This document shows, one piece after another, positions 38,001 through 48,015 of a DNA stretch of 64,000 nt; positions within the stretch are counted from its first letter, which is position 1, and every line of letters begins with the position of its first letter. The position numbers and the translations under genes are program-made. Source of the stretch: Sindora glabra (lineage: Eukaryota; Streptophyta; Magnoliopsida; Fabales; Fabaceae). The stretch covers positions 21,641,866-21,705,865 of the forward strand of contig CM035227.1 of the NCBI GenBank assembly GCA_020226215.1, written 5' to 3'. The notes beneath the pieces were generated by a model, which saw nothing but the letters and a program-made list of their open reading frames with translations, did no database searches and had not been told where the DNA came from.

Positions 38001-38293
38001 CTCTTTCTGGGGCAACTGATCCATTCTATGAATCCGATTCTTATCTGCTATTGAATGATTTATCTCCGAGTTAGTGCTCTCTAGTCCTCTTGAAATCAGG
38101 CTTCCTAGCTTTTGTTTAATTATAAATAAATAAGAGATTAAATTTTTTCTCATTTCTTGGCAGCCCGTGAATTATTGTCTTACTAATTTTGCGACTTGAG
38201 TATATGTTGCTATAGGATTTTTCCTTTTGGTGATTGCAGGGACGGGAACGCCTGGGGGACAAGCCACTGTTTGTGTTGGTCAATGCAGCCTGA
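34882..38293 (+). CDS. APT1: Adenine phosphoribosyltransferase, spliced, organellar and cytosolic forms
   Basis: Salvage enzyme: adenine + PRPP gives AMP + pyrophosphate; plant APT1 also converts cytokinin bases to nucleotides. Coding exons: 34882-35062, 35337-35444, 35643-35753, 36454-36546, 37072-37221, 37726-37784, 38240-38293. All introns are GT-AG and every junction keeps frame. Starting at 35363 the protein is 182 residues, the length of cytosolic plant APT. Starting at 34882 it is 251, with a 69-residue extension. Short-form numbering: conserved N-terminal SAIRVIPDFPKPGIMFQDIT (15-34), EARGFIFGPP (67-76), and the PRPP-binding loop LVIDDLIATGGTL (126-138) with both acidic residues and the TGGT turn. 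The protein ends VLVNAA. The overall match to Arabidopsis APT1 is strong and no lesion is seen. Confidence 0.95.
35331..35336 (+). other. Tandem NAGNAG splice acceptor (GAGCAG)
   Basis: Two AG dinucleotides three bases apart end the first APT1 intron. Either one keeps the long reading frame. The upstream choice adds one alanine codon to the linker between transit peptide and enzyme. Confidence 0.6.
35363..35365 (+). other. APT1: Start codon of the cytosolic APT1 form
   Basis: The context TCAGAAATGGCT has A at -3 (G at -3 is absent) and G at +4, a strong plant initiation site. The upstream ATG at 34882 has a weaker +4 base (GATATGCAA). Transcripts starting within the first intron, or leaky scanning, would give the 182-residue form. 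Confidence 0.8.
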
Positions 38294-38472
38294 CCTTGGT
38301 GTATCTGCTATTCATGTTCTCTAATGATTTAATGCAGCTTGATTTCAATGTCTACGTGATTGTACTTACAATAGTAATTGACCATCTGAGCTCTTAGTTG
38401 CTAGGAGCTTTATTGGAGGGTGCATTTCCCTTTCCTTGAGATGTTTTCATTTTGAGGATACGGAAGTCTTGT

Positions 38473-38478
38473 AATAAA
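38473..38478 (+). terminator. Poly(A) signal of APT1
   Basis: AATAAA lies 180 nt after the stop codon, followed by a T-rich stretch, giving a 3' UTR of usual size. Confidence 0.6.
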
Positions 38479-41400
38479 TGCTTGTTTCTGGTTTTGTAGT
38501 GAAAGCAGCTTTAAGGTTTATTCTAATGGATATTGTCAACTACAAGACATATATTCATGTTTCAATGTATCAAGTAATCAGCATTCTGTTTGATTTTACA
38601 ATTACAAGCAAATTAAACTCCGATGGGAGCTATATTTTGTGCGAATTGAATCTGAACACTTTTCTGAAAGCCGGAAGGAAGCCTCACATTATCACATTTT
38701 TGCATATTGTGTTTATTGAAATAGTTTATTTATTTACAGAAGGAGTTTGCTGAAGTACTTCATTTTATATCCTTTTTCGCGGCAATGCTTTTAAAGGATA
38801 AAGGCAGGGATTATTAATCACCTAATTTCTGGAACAAAAAGGAAAATATATATATATATATATATATATATCCAAGGACATGATGCTACGCCCATTTCCT
38901 CTCGCTGTCTCCTAAAAAAAATCTTTCCACTGGCAGTATTAAAGGCAAGATTTTATTTTATTTTCAAATGAATTTTTTTAAAAAATGGTGTTTAACATTA
39001 AATAAAAAATAATTTTATTTTATTTTATTTCATTTACATTTCTTATTTTAATTACATTTGTACTATTATGAAATTCATCTAATTTAATAAGAATTTTATT
39101 AGAATTTATTTTATTTGGCCAAAAAATATTTTATATAAAATTTTTATCCTTTTTTTAGTATTATATTTATCATAATATTATTAAAATTTATTTTTTAATT
39201 AAATTTTATATATTTTCTAATATATTTCAAATAAAATAATTGATTTATAAATAAATTAAAATTATTATTTTTATAAGATTTTTCAATAATAGTTGAAATC
39301 ATTTCTATTGAAATGAAATGAAATCAATTCTAGAAAAGAAGTATTAAATCTACATTTTCTCAGATTTGTAATTAAGTCTTGATGATATTATCACTAATAT
39401 TATTCCTATTTGTCAAATATCTTGCATCACGTTCCTTCAAAAGTTACAGACCAGTATGTCGGGACGGCAAAGGCACGTTCGGGTCCGACCCAATTAAATT
39501 CAAATTTAATAGGAAATCAGATTAGTTAAGGATTCGACAAAATTTAATTAAAATATTTAAAATAAATCTACTGCAATCTGCTAATAATAATATAATTTTA
39601 AATTTTATTAATAAAAATAAAATTATTTTTTTATTGATAATAATTACATATAGTAATTATGTATTATATTTATTTTTATTTTAACTTATTCACATCATCC
39701 GTATTAATTTAAAAGCAAATATATGTGGATTGTATCATTATTAATTCTGTCAAATAATGATTATATTGGGTCAATTCATAAATAATTATTATCTATTTAT
39801 ATTTTCATGAGATATTCTATGCATTATACAAACTAATACTATAAAATAAAGAAAATATTATTTTAAAATATCTTCATAACTTAATGCAAATTTAAATATT
39901 TTAAAATTATTTATTTTAAATAAACTATTAAAATATCTTTATATATGTTATAATATTAATTTTATATAATAATAGATTAATTATAAAATATATTATTTAA
40001 ATATTTTTAATGTAATACTCGAAAGGAATTCAATATCTATTTAATATTTACAAAAGATAGAATTATATATTGTACAAATTAATGTTATAAAATGAAGAAA
40101 ATATTGTATTAAAATATTTTATAATTAAATATAAATTCTAATGGATCTATTGTGATATTAAAAATGACCCAATATCCATTAAATATTGGTAAATAGATCT
40201 AAATTCAAACCATTGAGCAATGAATCTAATTTAGATTAGATTCATTGAATAAATATCCATTAATTTATGTAAAACTCATGGGATATTAATATTTTTATCA
40301 TCCTTACTAGATTTATTGTATACAATTGGATTTTATTTTGAAATTTACTTATTTAGTCATAATTATAAAAATAATATTCATACTTAATTTCAAATGTGAA
40401 TGTGTCCTTTTTGTTTCATTTACTCACCTTGAGATCTTAAGATGATATTTTGTAAAATTAAATTACAATTTTTTCAAGTACATATTAAAGTTTACAATGC
40501 TACTACTTATATATTCCTTAGGCTCATCGAGACACACTTGGGACCCACATTTTGAAATATATCGTTTCAAGTCAATAACTCTTTGATCAAAATTGCACGA
40601 CACATGTTAATTACTTTTGAAAAACAAACCAACTTTTCTCAATTTTCTCATGGCACACTTGAAATATATAGTGAAACTCACAATTCTATAATTTACAATC
40701 AAATATTGTCAAAGTATCTATGCATAGTGAGTCATAAGAATGTCCCACATAAAGAGCTTTTAAGCATAAAGAGAGGGACAACTCCATTTGCTTAATATAT
40801 GCTTCATTCTATAGGTTTTAATGTATAGGAAATGAGATGAGTTAGTACACTTAAGCTCCAAGCTTAGTACCAACTTGCCTTATTAGGCCTTCCTATACTC
40901 CACCCCCTAGAAAACATTTTAAACCAAATACCTTCTAACACAAATAAGCATACCTTTACAAGTTGACATAAGTTCTTTTTTCCCCTATGCTTCAAGTGAA
41001 ATATTCTTTTCATAATACATAAAAACGAAGATAAAAATGTTTGGATTACAATCATTGAATTTTTGAACCCATCAGGATTATAAAACCATACTAAAATTAT
41101 CAAAATATTCCTAAATTGGGAAAAATTCAAAAAAAATACTATACAAGTTATATTAATATCAAACTTTAATCACAAAACCCTAAAATCATATTTGATTTTT
41201 CCATCAAATTTTATTCTAAACCAAGCATGTTTGCATTTTAAATTGTTATAACTATTAACTTATGATATTTTCCTCTACTTTAAATGTTAATGCTCTCATT
41301 GATATTTAAATTTGACATAACTTTATGAAGAATTTATTTTTTCTTTTAAATTTTTATGTCGGCCTTCAATTTATTCCTTTGAGTTACTACCTCAATCAAT

Positions 41401-42352
41401 CATAACTATCTCTTCTAATATTATGAATGCTTCTCATCTCAAATTCAGACTGTTGCCTCTACAAAATCTGTACTCTATTGGAAAAATGCATTTTCCACAA
41501 TTTCTCAAAAGACTATCTTTGTAAACTCCTTTTGAAATGTTCTGACAAATACTAGCATTGCTCTCTCATAGGTTTTCCTAAACTTGTTATCTCTATAACT
41601 TGTTCAATAGATCATAAATTTTGCAACTATGTACTCATTACCTTTGTAGCATGTACAAGTGCCATCTTTATTCATCTCAAGTTTGTTGCATTCGTAACTT
41701 GTGCTAGCTACCTTTGCGACTTGCACAAGTGCTACCTCCATAACAAAGTGTTCACTAATTTTATAACTTATGCACAATGTTTGACACTCTAAACCACTTA
41801 CTTACAAATATCTTACACTCGAGGTCTTATTACTTTAGTGCAAGAGTCAAGATTTACATGCTTGATTTACACAAAAGGTCTTATAACCTTTCTCTTAGAA
41901 TTACTTGTGCTAGGTTCAATCAATTTATAATACTTTATAATGCAACTTTTATACTCAATTAAATTTTTTAATCTTTTCTAAATTGATACCCTCTAGTATA
42001 TCATTATCCATTATAACCAATTTTTGCACTTGATATTTTTTAACATTATAATCCTTACAATCCCTCTTATCTCACCATCAATTTAAAGATAATTTTAAGT
42101 TTTTATTTTCTGGTGATTCTAATTTATATTTTAGTCGCGTTATAGCAAACCATACTAGATATATTATATTTCGGTCAAGTTCATCGTTTTTTCTTTTAAA
42201 TTTTTTGTAGCATTTATTTCTTATCTTGAGGTTTTTGTTTCTTTATACTAGCCGATACAAGAACTTAAACCTTTTCTTATATTATTGTCTTAATATTATA
42301 GGTATTTATATCTTTTAATACAGTTCAAGAGTTTTTTAGAAATATAGTTATA
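38479..42352. other. AT-rich intergenic DNA between APT1 and the MULE
   Basis: Nothing supportable is coded. 38880-40350 is very AT-rich. 40400-42340 is more complex and looks like old repeat DNA (near copies GTTGCATTCGTAACTTGTGC at 41687 and ACCTTTGCGACTTGCACAAG at 41710), but no family is recognised. Confidence 0.4.
38846..38871. repeat. (TA)n microsatellite
   Basis: Thirteen TA units. Confidence 0.95.
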
Positions 42353-42686
42353 GGATCTGTTTGTTTGTATTTTTTATTTTTTGTCTTTAAAACAGTTTTA
42401 TAAAATAGGTTTCAAAAACAATTTTTAAAAACAATGAGGAAAAGAAATTGTTTGGTAAGTTATTCTGAAAATAATCTTAAATTACAATAATGTCATTAAT
42501 AAAGTATGTTTTGAAAATAGAAAAATAAAAATCACTTGAAATTATTTTTATTTTCTTATTTTCAAAACACAAGTTTTAGAAACAATTTTTAAAAATAAGA
42601 AAGAAAATATTTAAACAAATAGATTCTTGTATTCTTTTATTTTTAAAAATAGAAAGCTGTTTTTTAAAACAGTTTCCAAACAGACA
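42353..42686. mobile_element. Candidate short MITE adjoining the MULE
   Basis: A 334-bp AT-rich segment with inverted ends: GGATCTGTTTGTTTG on the left and GTGTCTGTTTGGAAAC (reverse complement) on the right. Inside both ends lie AAACAGTTTT and runs of AATTTTTAAAA. No convincing target duplication was found, so it is tentative. Confidence 0.35.
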
Positions 42687-42705
42687 CATATTTTCTCATG
42701 GTGCA

Positions 42706-42714
42706 TTGGCATCG
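42706..42714. repeat. 9-bp target site duplication of the MULE (left)
   Basis: TTGGCATCG. It is identical to 53596-53604. The two copies directly abut the outer ends of the element, as expected for Mutator-type insertion. Confidence 0.92.
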
Positions 42715-42899
42715 GGATAAAATATCAAATTAATATTTTTTACGAAACTTATTTTCGTTTTACTGTCTTTTTGAAACTTATTACCAAATTACGCACGGGG
42801 TCGGGAGGACGCCATTTGGTATGGTGCCACATGTGCGGAGGCGCCATCCAAAATGGCGCCTTTAGGGGGCTTTGAAGGCGCCATTCAAAGTGGCGCTCT
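42715..42899. repeat. Left terminal inverted repeat of the MULE
   Basis: Aligns in inverted orientation with about 53400-53595. The outer 95 bp are AT-rich. The inner part carries GC-rich palindromes: AGGCGCCAT-ccaaa-ATGGCGCCT at 42839-42861, and AGGCGCCA with TGGCGCT at 42876-42897. Confidence 0.85.
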
Positions 42900-43665
42900 C
42901 GGTCCATTTTTTCCACTTTCGCTTTTAAAAATATTTTGATATCATTTGAAAATAAAAATTATAAAAATAAATAATATATGATTGTAACTGAAAATAAATT
43001 TTTGAAAATAAATTCCTCATTTTATAATTATATTTGATGTCATATAAAAATATGTTAACTCCACTTTGATATCTAATACATAAATTTATTATAGGAATTA
43101 AATAAGAAAGTAGTTAATGATAATAATATAATGAATAGAAATAATAAATATTTAGTAAATAATTAAATATTATTTTAAAAATATAGGATCAATAAAGAAT
43201 AATTACATAATTTATATTAATGTCTCTCAAATTTTGATGTAATGACACTTAATTTTTATCAATTTTTAAAATTATAAACTTCTAATGCTTGGAATTATAT
43301 TATTACAAGTAATTATTTAATATGTTATTACACATAAGTAAATTTATTAAATTATTCAGTAATATTCTTTATATACGAAGTTGAAGATTGTTAAAAATGA
43401 AAAGAAATATAATGTAATAAATATATTTTTCTTATTTTATATCTATTCCAATAATATTCTTGTCACTTTGTATTTATCTCAATAAAAAAAATTTTATTTT
43501 GTAACAGAGTAAATGCAAACTGACGAGGTTGAAGAGAGCTGAAAATTTTAAAAAATATGATTATTTTGTTTCAATAATCTTTTCATTTTGTAATGAAATC
43601 AAAATTGTAACATGAATTAGTTATTTTTTATTTCTTTAGAATGATAAAATATTTTGGCAATGAGA

Positions 43666-43870
43666 GGGAAAAGTACCGATTAATTATTTTTTAAGAAATT
43701 ATTATTCGTTTCATCGTTCCTTCGAAACATTTTATCGAAATAAGCACAGAAGATACCCACAGCAATGGAGAGACGCCAAATGACGTGTAGAGGTACGCTA
43801 GACGAAATGGTGTCGTTCGTGCTGAAGGAAAAGGACGACAGGCGATATGGCACCTTTGGCCTATGGCACA
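43666..43870. repeat. Second, internal terminus-like segment
   Basis: GGGAAAAGTACCGATTAATT at 43666 is followed by TTTCATCGTTCCTTCGAAACA, ATTTTATCGAAATAAGCACA and then a degraded GACGCC region. This is the same order as the reverse complement of the right terminus (GGGTAAAATACCGAATTACG, then ATTTTATCAAAATACGCAGG). It lies in the same orientation as the left end. It is probably a second copy of the terminus or the remnant of an earlier nested family member. No matching 9-bp duplication was found. Confidence 0.6.
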
Positions 43871-43995
43871 TTCGCTCCTCATTTCTAAGTTAATTATCCG
43901 ATGACTGTGTCGACTGTGCACCCAAGAGACTTATATTTTTGTGAAAGTATCATAATTAATATTATTTATTTACTTTTACACAGTAAATAAAAAAA

Positions 43996-44004
43996 GAGTA
44001 GATA
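43996..44004. repeat. 9-bp target site duplication of the nested foldback element (left)
   Basis: GAGTAGATA. It is identical to 44962-44970. Both copies abut the element ends exactly. Confidence 0.9.
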
Positions 44005-44961
44005 GGTTAAAATACCAAAAAATGTTTATTTCATAAACTATTTTTCGCTTTACCGCAGTTTCGGAACTATTTACCAAAATACGCAGGGCGTCAGACTGTT
44101 TGGCGTCATCGCCCGCGCTGAAGGCGCCATTCAACATGACACCTTCGCTGCAGTGAATTTCACTGCGCGGGCTGGGAGGCGCCATTTCACTTGGCACCTC
44201 CCCAGCAAACTTAAGTTTATAACTTAGGGGGCTGGGAGGCGCTAAGTGAAATAGCGCCTCCATAGCCCCATTTTATAAATTAATTAAATTTTATAAATTT
44301 ATATATTTATTTATATAATTTTGATTTCATTATTTATTTATATAATTTAATTAAATTTTATAAATTTATATATTTATATAATTTTAATTTTGAAAAAAAA
44401 TTATATATTTTAAAATTTATATATAAAAAAATTACTTTATTAATAATTTGAAAAGATAGTAATCCTTATATAAAAAATTTCTATATTTTAAAATTTAGAT
44501 AAATAAATTTGTATATAATAATTTATTTATGAATTTTTTTACAAATTTTTTTATATAAATTTATTTACAATTTTTTTTATATAAATTTATTTACAAATAT
44601 ATTTTAAAATTTATATAATTTTATTATAAATAATAATAAAATAAAAATTATATAAATAAATATATAAATTTATAAAATATAATTAATTTATAAAATGGGG
44701 CTGTGGAGGTGCCATTTCACTTGGCGCCTCCCAACCCCCTAAGTTATAAACTTAAGTTTGCTGGGGAGGCGCCAAGTGAAATAGCACCTCCCAGCCCGCG
44801 CAGTGAAATTCGCTGCAGCGAAGGCGCCATGTTGAATGGCGCCTTCAGCGCGGCCGATGACGCCAAACAGTCTGGCGCCCTGCGTATTTTGGTAAATAGT
44901 TCCGAAACTGCGGTAAAGCAAAAAATAGTTTATGAAATAAATATTTTTTGGTATTTTAACC
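44005..44961. mobile_element. Foldback MULE derivative nested in the MULE, 957 bp
   Basis: Two arms of about 300 bp (44005-44310 and 44655-44961) are near-perfect inverted repeats, starting GGTTAAAATACC and ending GGTATTTTAACC, around an AT-rich middle of about 350 bp. Flanking bases are a perfect 9-bp direct repeat, GAGTAGATA. The outer arm sequence is collinear with the termini of the host MULE (TTTACCGCAGTTTCGGAA, AAAATACGCAGGGCG) and it too carries GGCGCC palindromes, so it is a non-autonomous relative. The arms match each other far better than the host's two ends do, so it inserted later. Reading frames in the arms are two images of one sequence and not genes. Confidence 0.92.
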
Positions 44962-44970
44962 GAGTAGATA
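44962..44970. repeat. 9-bp target site duplication of the nested foldback element (right)
   Basis: GAGTAGATA, matching 43996-44004. Confidence 0.9.
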
Positions 44971-45257
44971 ATTATAATAGTTGTGAAAGTATGATAATTA
45001 ATAATATTAGTTATTATATTTAGGAGATGTCCTTGTCATCATTTTTTTACAAAAAAACTAAATATTGCAATGATTTTGAAATTTATTATTATTTGTAATT
45101 GTTCCTACGCAAGCAATTAAAAATGTTGTAGTAATTAAAATTATCCTAAATGTTAATGTTTGGCAATAAAGTAGTAAAATCATCCTAAATGTTGATGTCT
45201 GGCAATAAAGTAGTAAGAAAAATGAACATAAATATACAAAAAACATAGAAAAGAAAG

Positions 45258-47727
45258 CTAATGTCTACGTAAGTGATGTCCAGTCCCATATCCAGGATCG
45301 GTAATGTGGCGGCTGTATCTACTAATCCTCTGCGCAGGCTCGGGAGTCACATCCCCGGTGTCTATGTCCACTCTACCTCCAGCTCCCGCTCTGCCTCTAC
45401 CCCTGGCTCCCGCTCTGCCTCCACCTCTACCTCTATCTACAAGCTCTGAGTCATCTGTCATCATGCCACCATGTGCTAATCCCTGATCCTGAGTATGCCA
45501 ATCAAATACAGGACGATATGGCTGCGATAGACCAGCATCATCAGAAGGAAAGGCATAGAATGTAGATGAAACTCCAGGTACGTGTGGAAATGCCTGGAAT
45601 GAGGATGGCACACCAGGAGGGAGCTGGTACATCTGTGATGACGATGGCCCATATAGTGCGGCCGAGAACATGGTGGAGGATGAAAGATCATCAGGTGTAG
45701 TAGGGTACACATGAGATGGGGCAGTAACATCAGGCATCATCGTCATGGTCTCCTGGGCAGTCGAAGGTGGAATCTGTTGTATTGTCGAAGCGGACGGAAC
45801 ATCAGCCTGCGACGTATGCCGTGGAGCAGAGCGACGTCGTCGGCGAGAGTGAGGCTGATCATGGTCGCCCTCCGCAGGGTCTGGGATATGATGGGCCTGG
45901 GGAGCTGGCTCCGCATGTGAGTCAATAATCACATGATCAACCTGCTAAATCGCATGAAGGATGGACTCCGTCGCTGATCTAAGCGCATCGAAGGTGAACA
46001 CAGCCTGCCCCTCAGGGGTAGTGAAGTCTTGTAGTGAGGAAACCTCATCTACCTATGCAAATTTTTAACATTAAAGTTAGTTATAATACTAATGCATTTA
46101 AAGAAAATCAGATACAAAAAACTAGCACGCAATATTACCACAAGATCTAGCGCTCCCCCGACAGGTGTAATACATCGCTTGGTAACCCGTCTGTACCATG
46201 CCATGTAATTGGAACGTGGTCCCAGAACTAGGCGTGTCGTCGGCTCGGCGGTAACGCACAAGTCTTGCCGGATATCCCAGAGTGCAATATACGGTTGATG
46301 GCGGATGTGCCACTCCTCGTCATGCCGACCGGACAAGTGAAGGCAGTGGACCTCCGCCACCTGTTTCGGTGGCTCTGGAATAACCTGGCGTAGACCAAAC
46401 TGTCGCAAAACCCTATCAGGCTGGTGCCACTCGACAATCTGAAAGTGAATAAGCGGCACTACTGCTGTCCACATGTCACTCCCGTCAAAGCAGTACTTAG
46501 GCAGTGATGCGGTGACCTCCTCAGTGTACGGGATCCAGGCGATCTGCAGTTACAAATTTGGGTTGTCATTTAAATACGATAATGGAATGGACAAAGCCCT
46601 AAAATAAAGAAATCCATTATCCCCTACGTACCTGGTCAAGTCGAAGACGGTCCAGTACGTATCTGTAATGGGGTAGGCTGTGTGCCGGACTATCCTGGAA
46701 CGTCTTCTGATAGTGCCACCTGCCAGGTTCAATAATAAAGTTAAACAACTTCGTAGTAAACTTAATTATAAGTGAAAGTTGAAAAATTTTCTAACCTGCT
46801 CGCTAAGGAGCCAATCCTTGCATCCTCCTCTGGTATGTCTAAAACCGCTATCGCGGGGGCGATAGTGGGAAATCTATCCCAAGCCCAGAGCTGCAGTAGT
46901 AGGCAACAACCTCCAATCTCCCTGTAATCCGGAGCGGTGGCCTTGCAGAGCTCTCTGTACAAGTAAGCCAGGCAAGCAAACCCCCAACTGTACGTCCCAG
47001 CCTCATGTAAGTGTCCGATCAAGGGTAAGTGTATGAGGTGGACATATGTGCCGGAATGGTCTGGAAATAACGTCCCACCGATGAGTCGTAAAATGTAAGC
47101 TCGGGCGAATCTCTGCACTGTCACCTCATCCGCATCATCTGGAAGATGAGTGAAATGCCTCTCCAACCAACTCATCCTTAGTCGCCCCCCTCGGATGACA
47201 TTCTCATCCACCGGTAACTGGAGTCCCAAGTATTCCTCTATCAGGGCTCCCCATCTCCACACAGTGGGCCCCGTCACTACTCGACCGTCAATGGGTAGGC
47301 CGAGTTGAAAAGCAACATCCTGCAGGGTAATAGTCGTATCTCCCTGCGGCATGTGAAAGATGTGCGTCTCCGGCCTCCACCTCTCTACAAGAGCACTAAT
47401 CAGCTGATGGTCGATCGACACAAACTCGCACATCGCCAAGCCGTAAAAGCTTGCCTCTCGTAGAAAGAGGACAATCAACTCTAGCGGCTGCTGGTGATGG
47501 TAGTGATGAGCTCGTCGAATCATAAGCACACGGTCAGGCTGCAAAAGAAAAAATAGTACCAATTATCACGTCTGACAATTCAGAAACAGTTCATACTCGG
47601 ATTAATTAAGGTATAACTATTCCCATACATGGCCTGCCCAAATCGACTGGGATATGTGTGAGGCCTGAGCGGTCAGCAGCGAAGGATCCCGTGGTCCAGG
47701 ATCAACGCGTCGGGATGTGGATGCCAT
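45258..47727 (-). pseudogene. Plant mobile domain (PMD, MAIN-like) gene carried by the MULE
   Basis: Five coding exons, all with GT-AG junctions in frame: 47727-47629, 47538-46796, 46719-46632, 46543-46139, 46052-45258. Together they make 709 codons with a single internal TAG (45945-45947) in the last exon. The start MASTSRRVDPGPRDPSLL and later motifs (TLQDVAFQLGLPIDGRVVTG; DMWTAVVPLIHFQIVEWH) are PMD hallmarks, as in MAIN, MAIL1 and PP7-long-form proteins. The tail after the stop is disordered and ends in an RG-rich segment (RGRGGGRAGARGRGRAG). Known: PMD proteins occur both as host genes needed for meristem integrity and transposon silencing and inside transposons. Here it lies 289 nt past the transposase on the same strand. 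Apart from the TAG it looks intact, so a truncated product of about 480 residues with a whole PMD is possible. Confidence 0.87.
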
Positions 47728-48015
47728 TTGACACGACAAGCATTGCATTAGAATGAAACTTAAAAACACACTAACTTAATGATGTTGTCCAATTTAAGTA
47801 TAAATAATATATCTTAAATTTAAGGTGCAATGTATATAAATAATATCATAAAATGTAAATAATAAAAAAGCTCACATTACTAGTAATGGGGTAACATATA
47901 TATACATAATGATGTGCAATTTTACAACCGTAAAAAAAATACAGTGTGTGACCGTTACACTTATGATATTGGTTAACATACTTTGAAGCATACATGCGAA
48001 AGTAAATAATAAAAA

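Noticed and set aside
44703..45023. 106-codon frame with a near-identical 95-codon frame in inverted orientation at 43976-44263
   Set aside because: They are the two arms of the foldback element read in mirror orientation. Identity follows from the inverted repeat and is not evidence of a gene.
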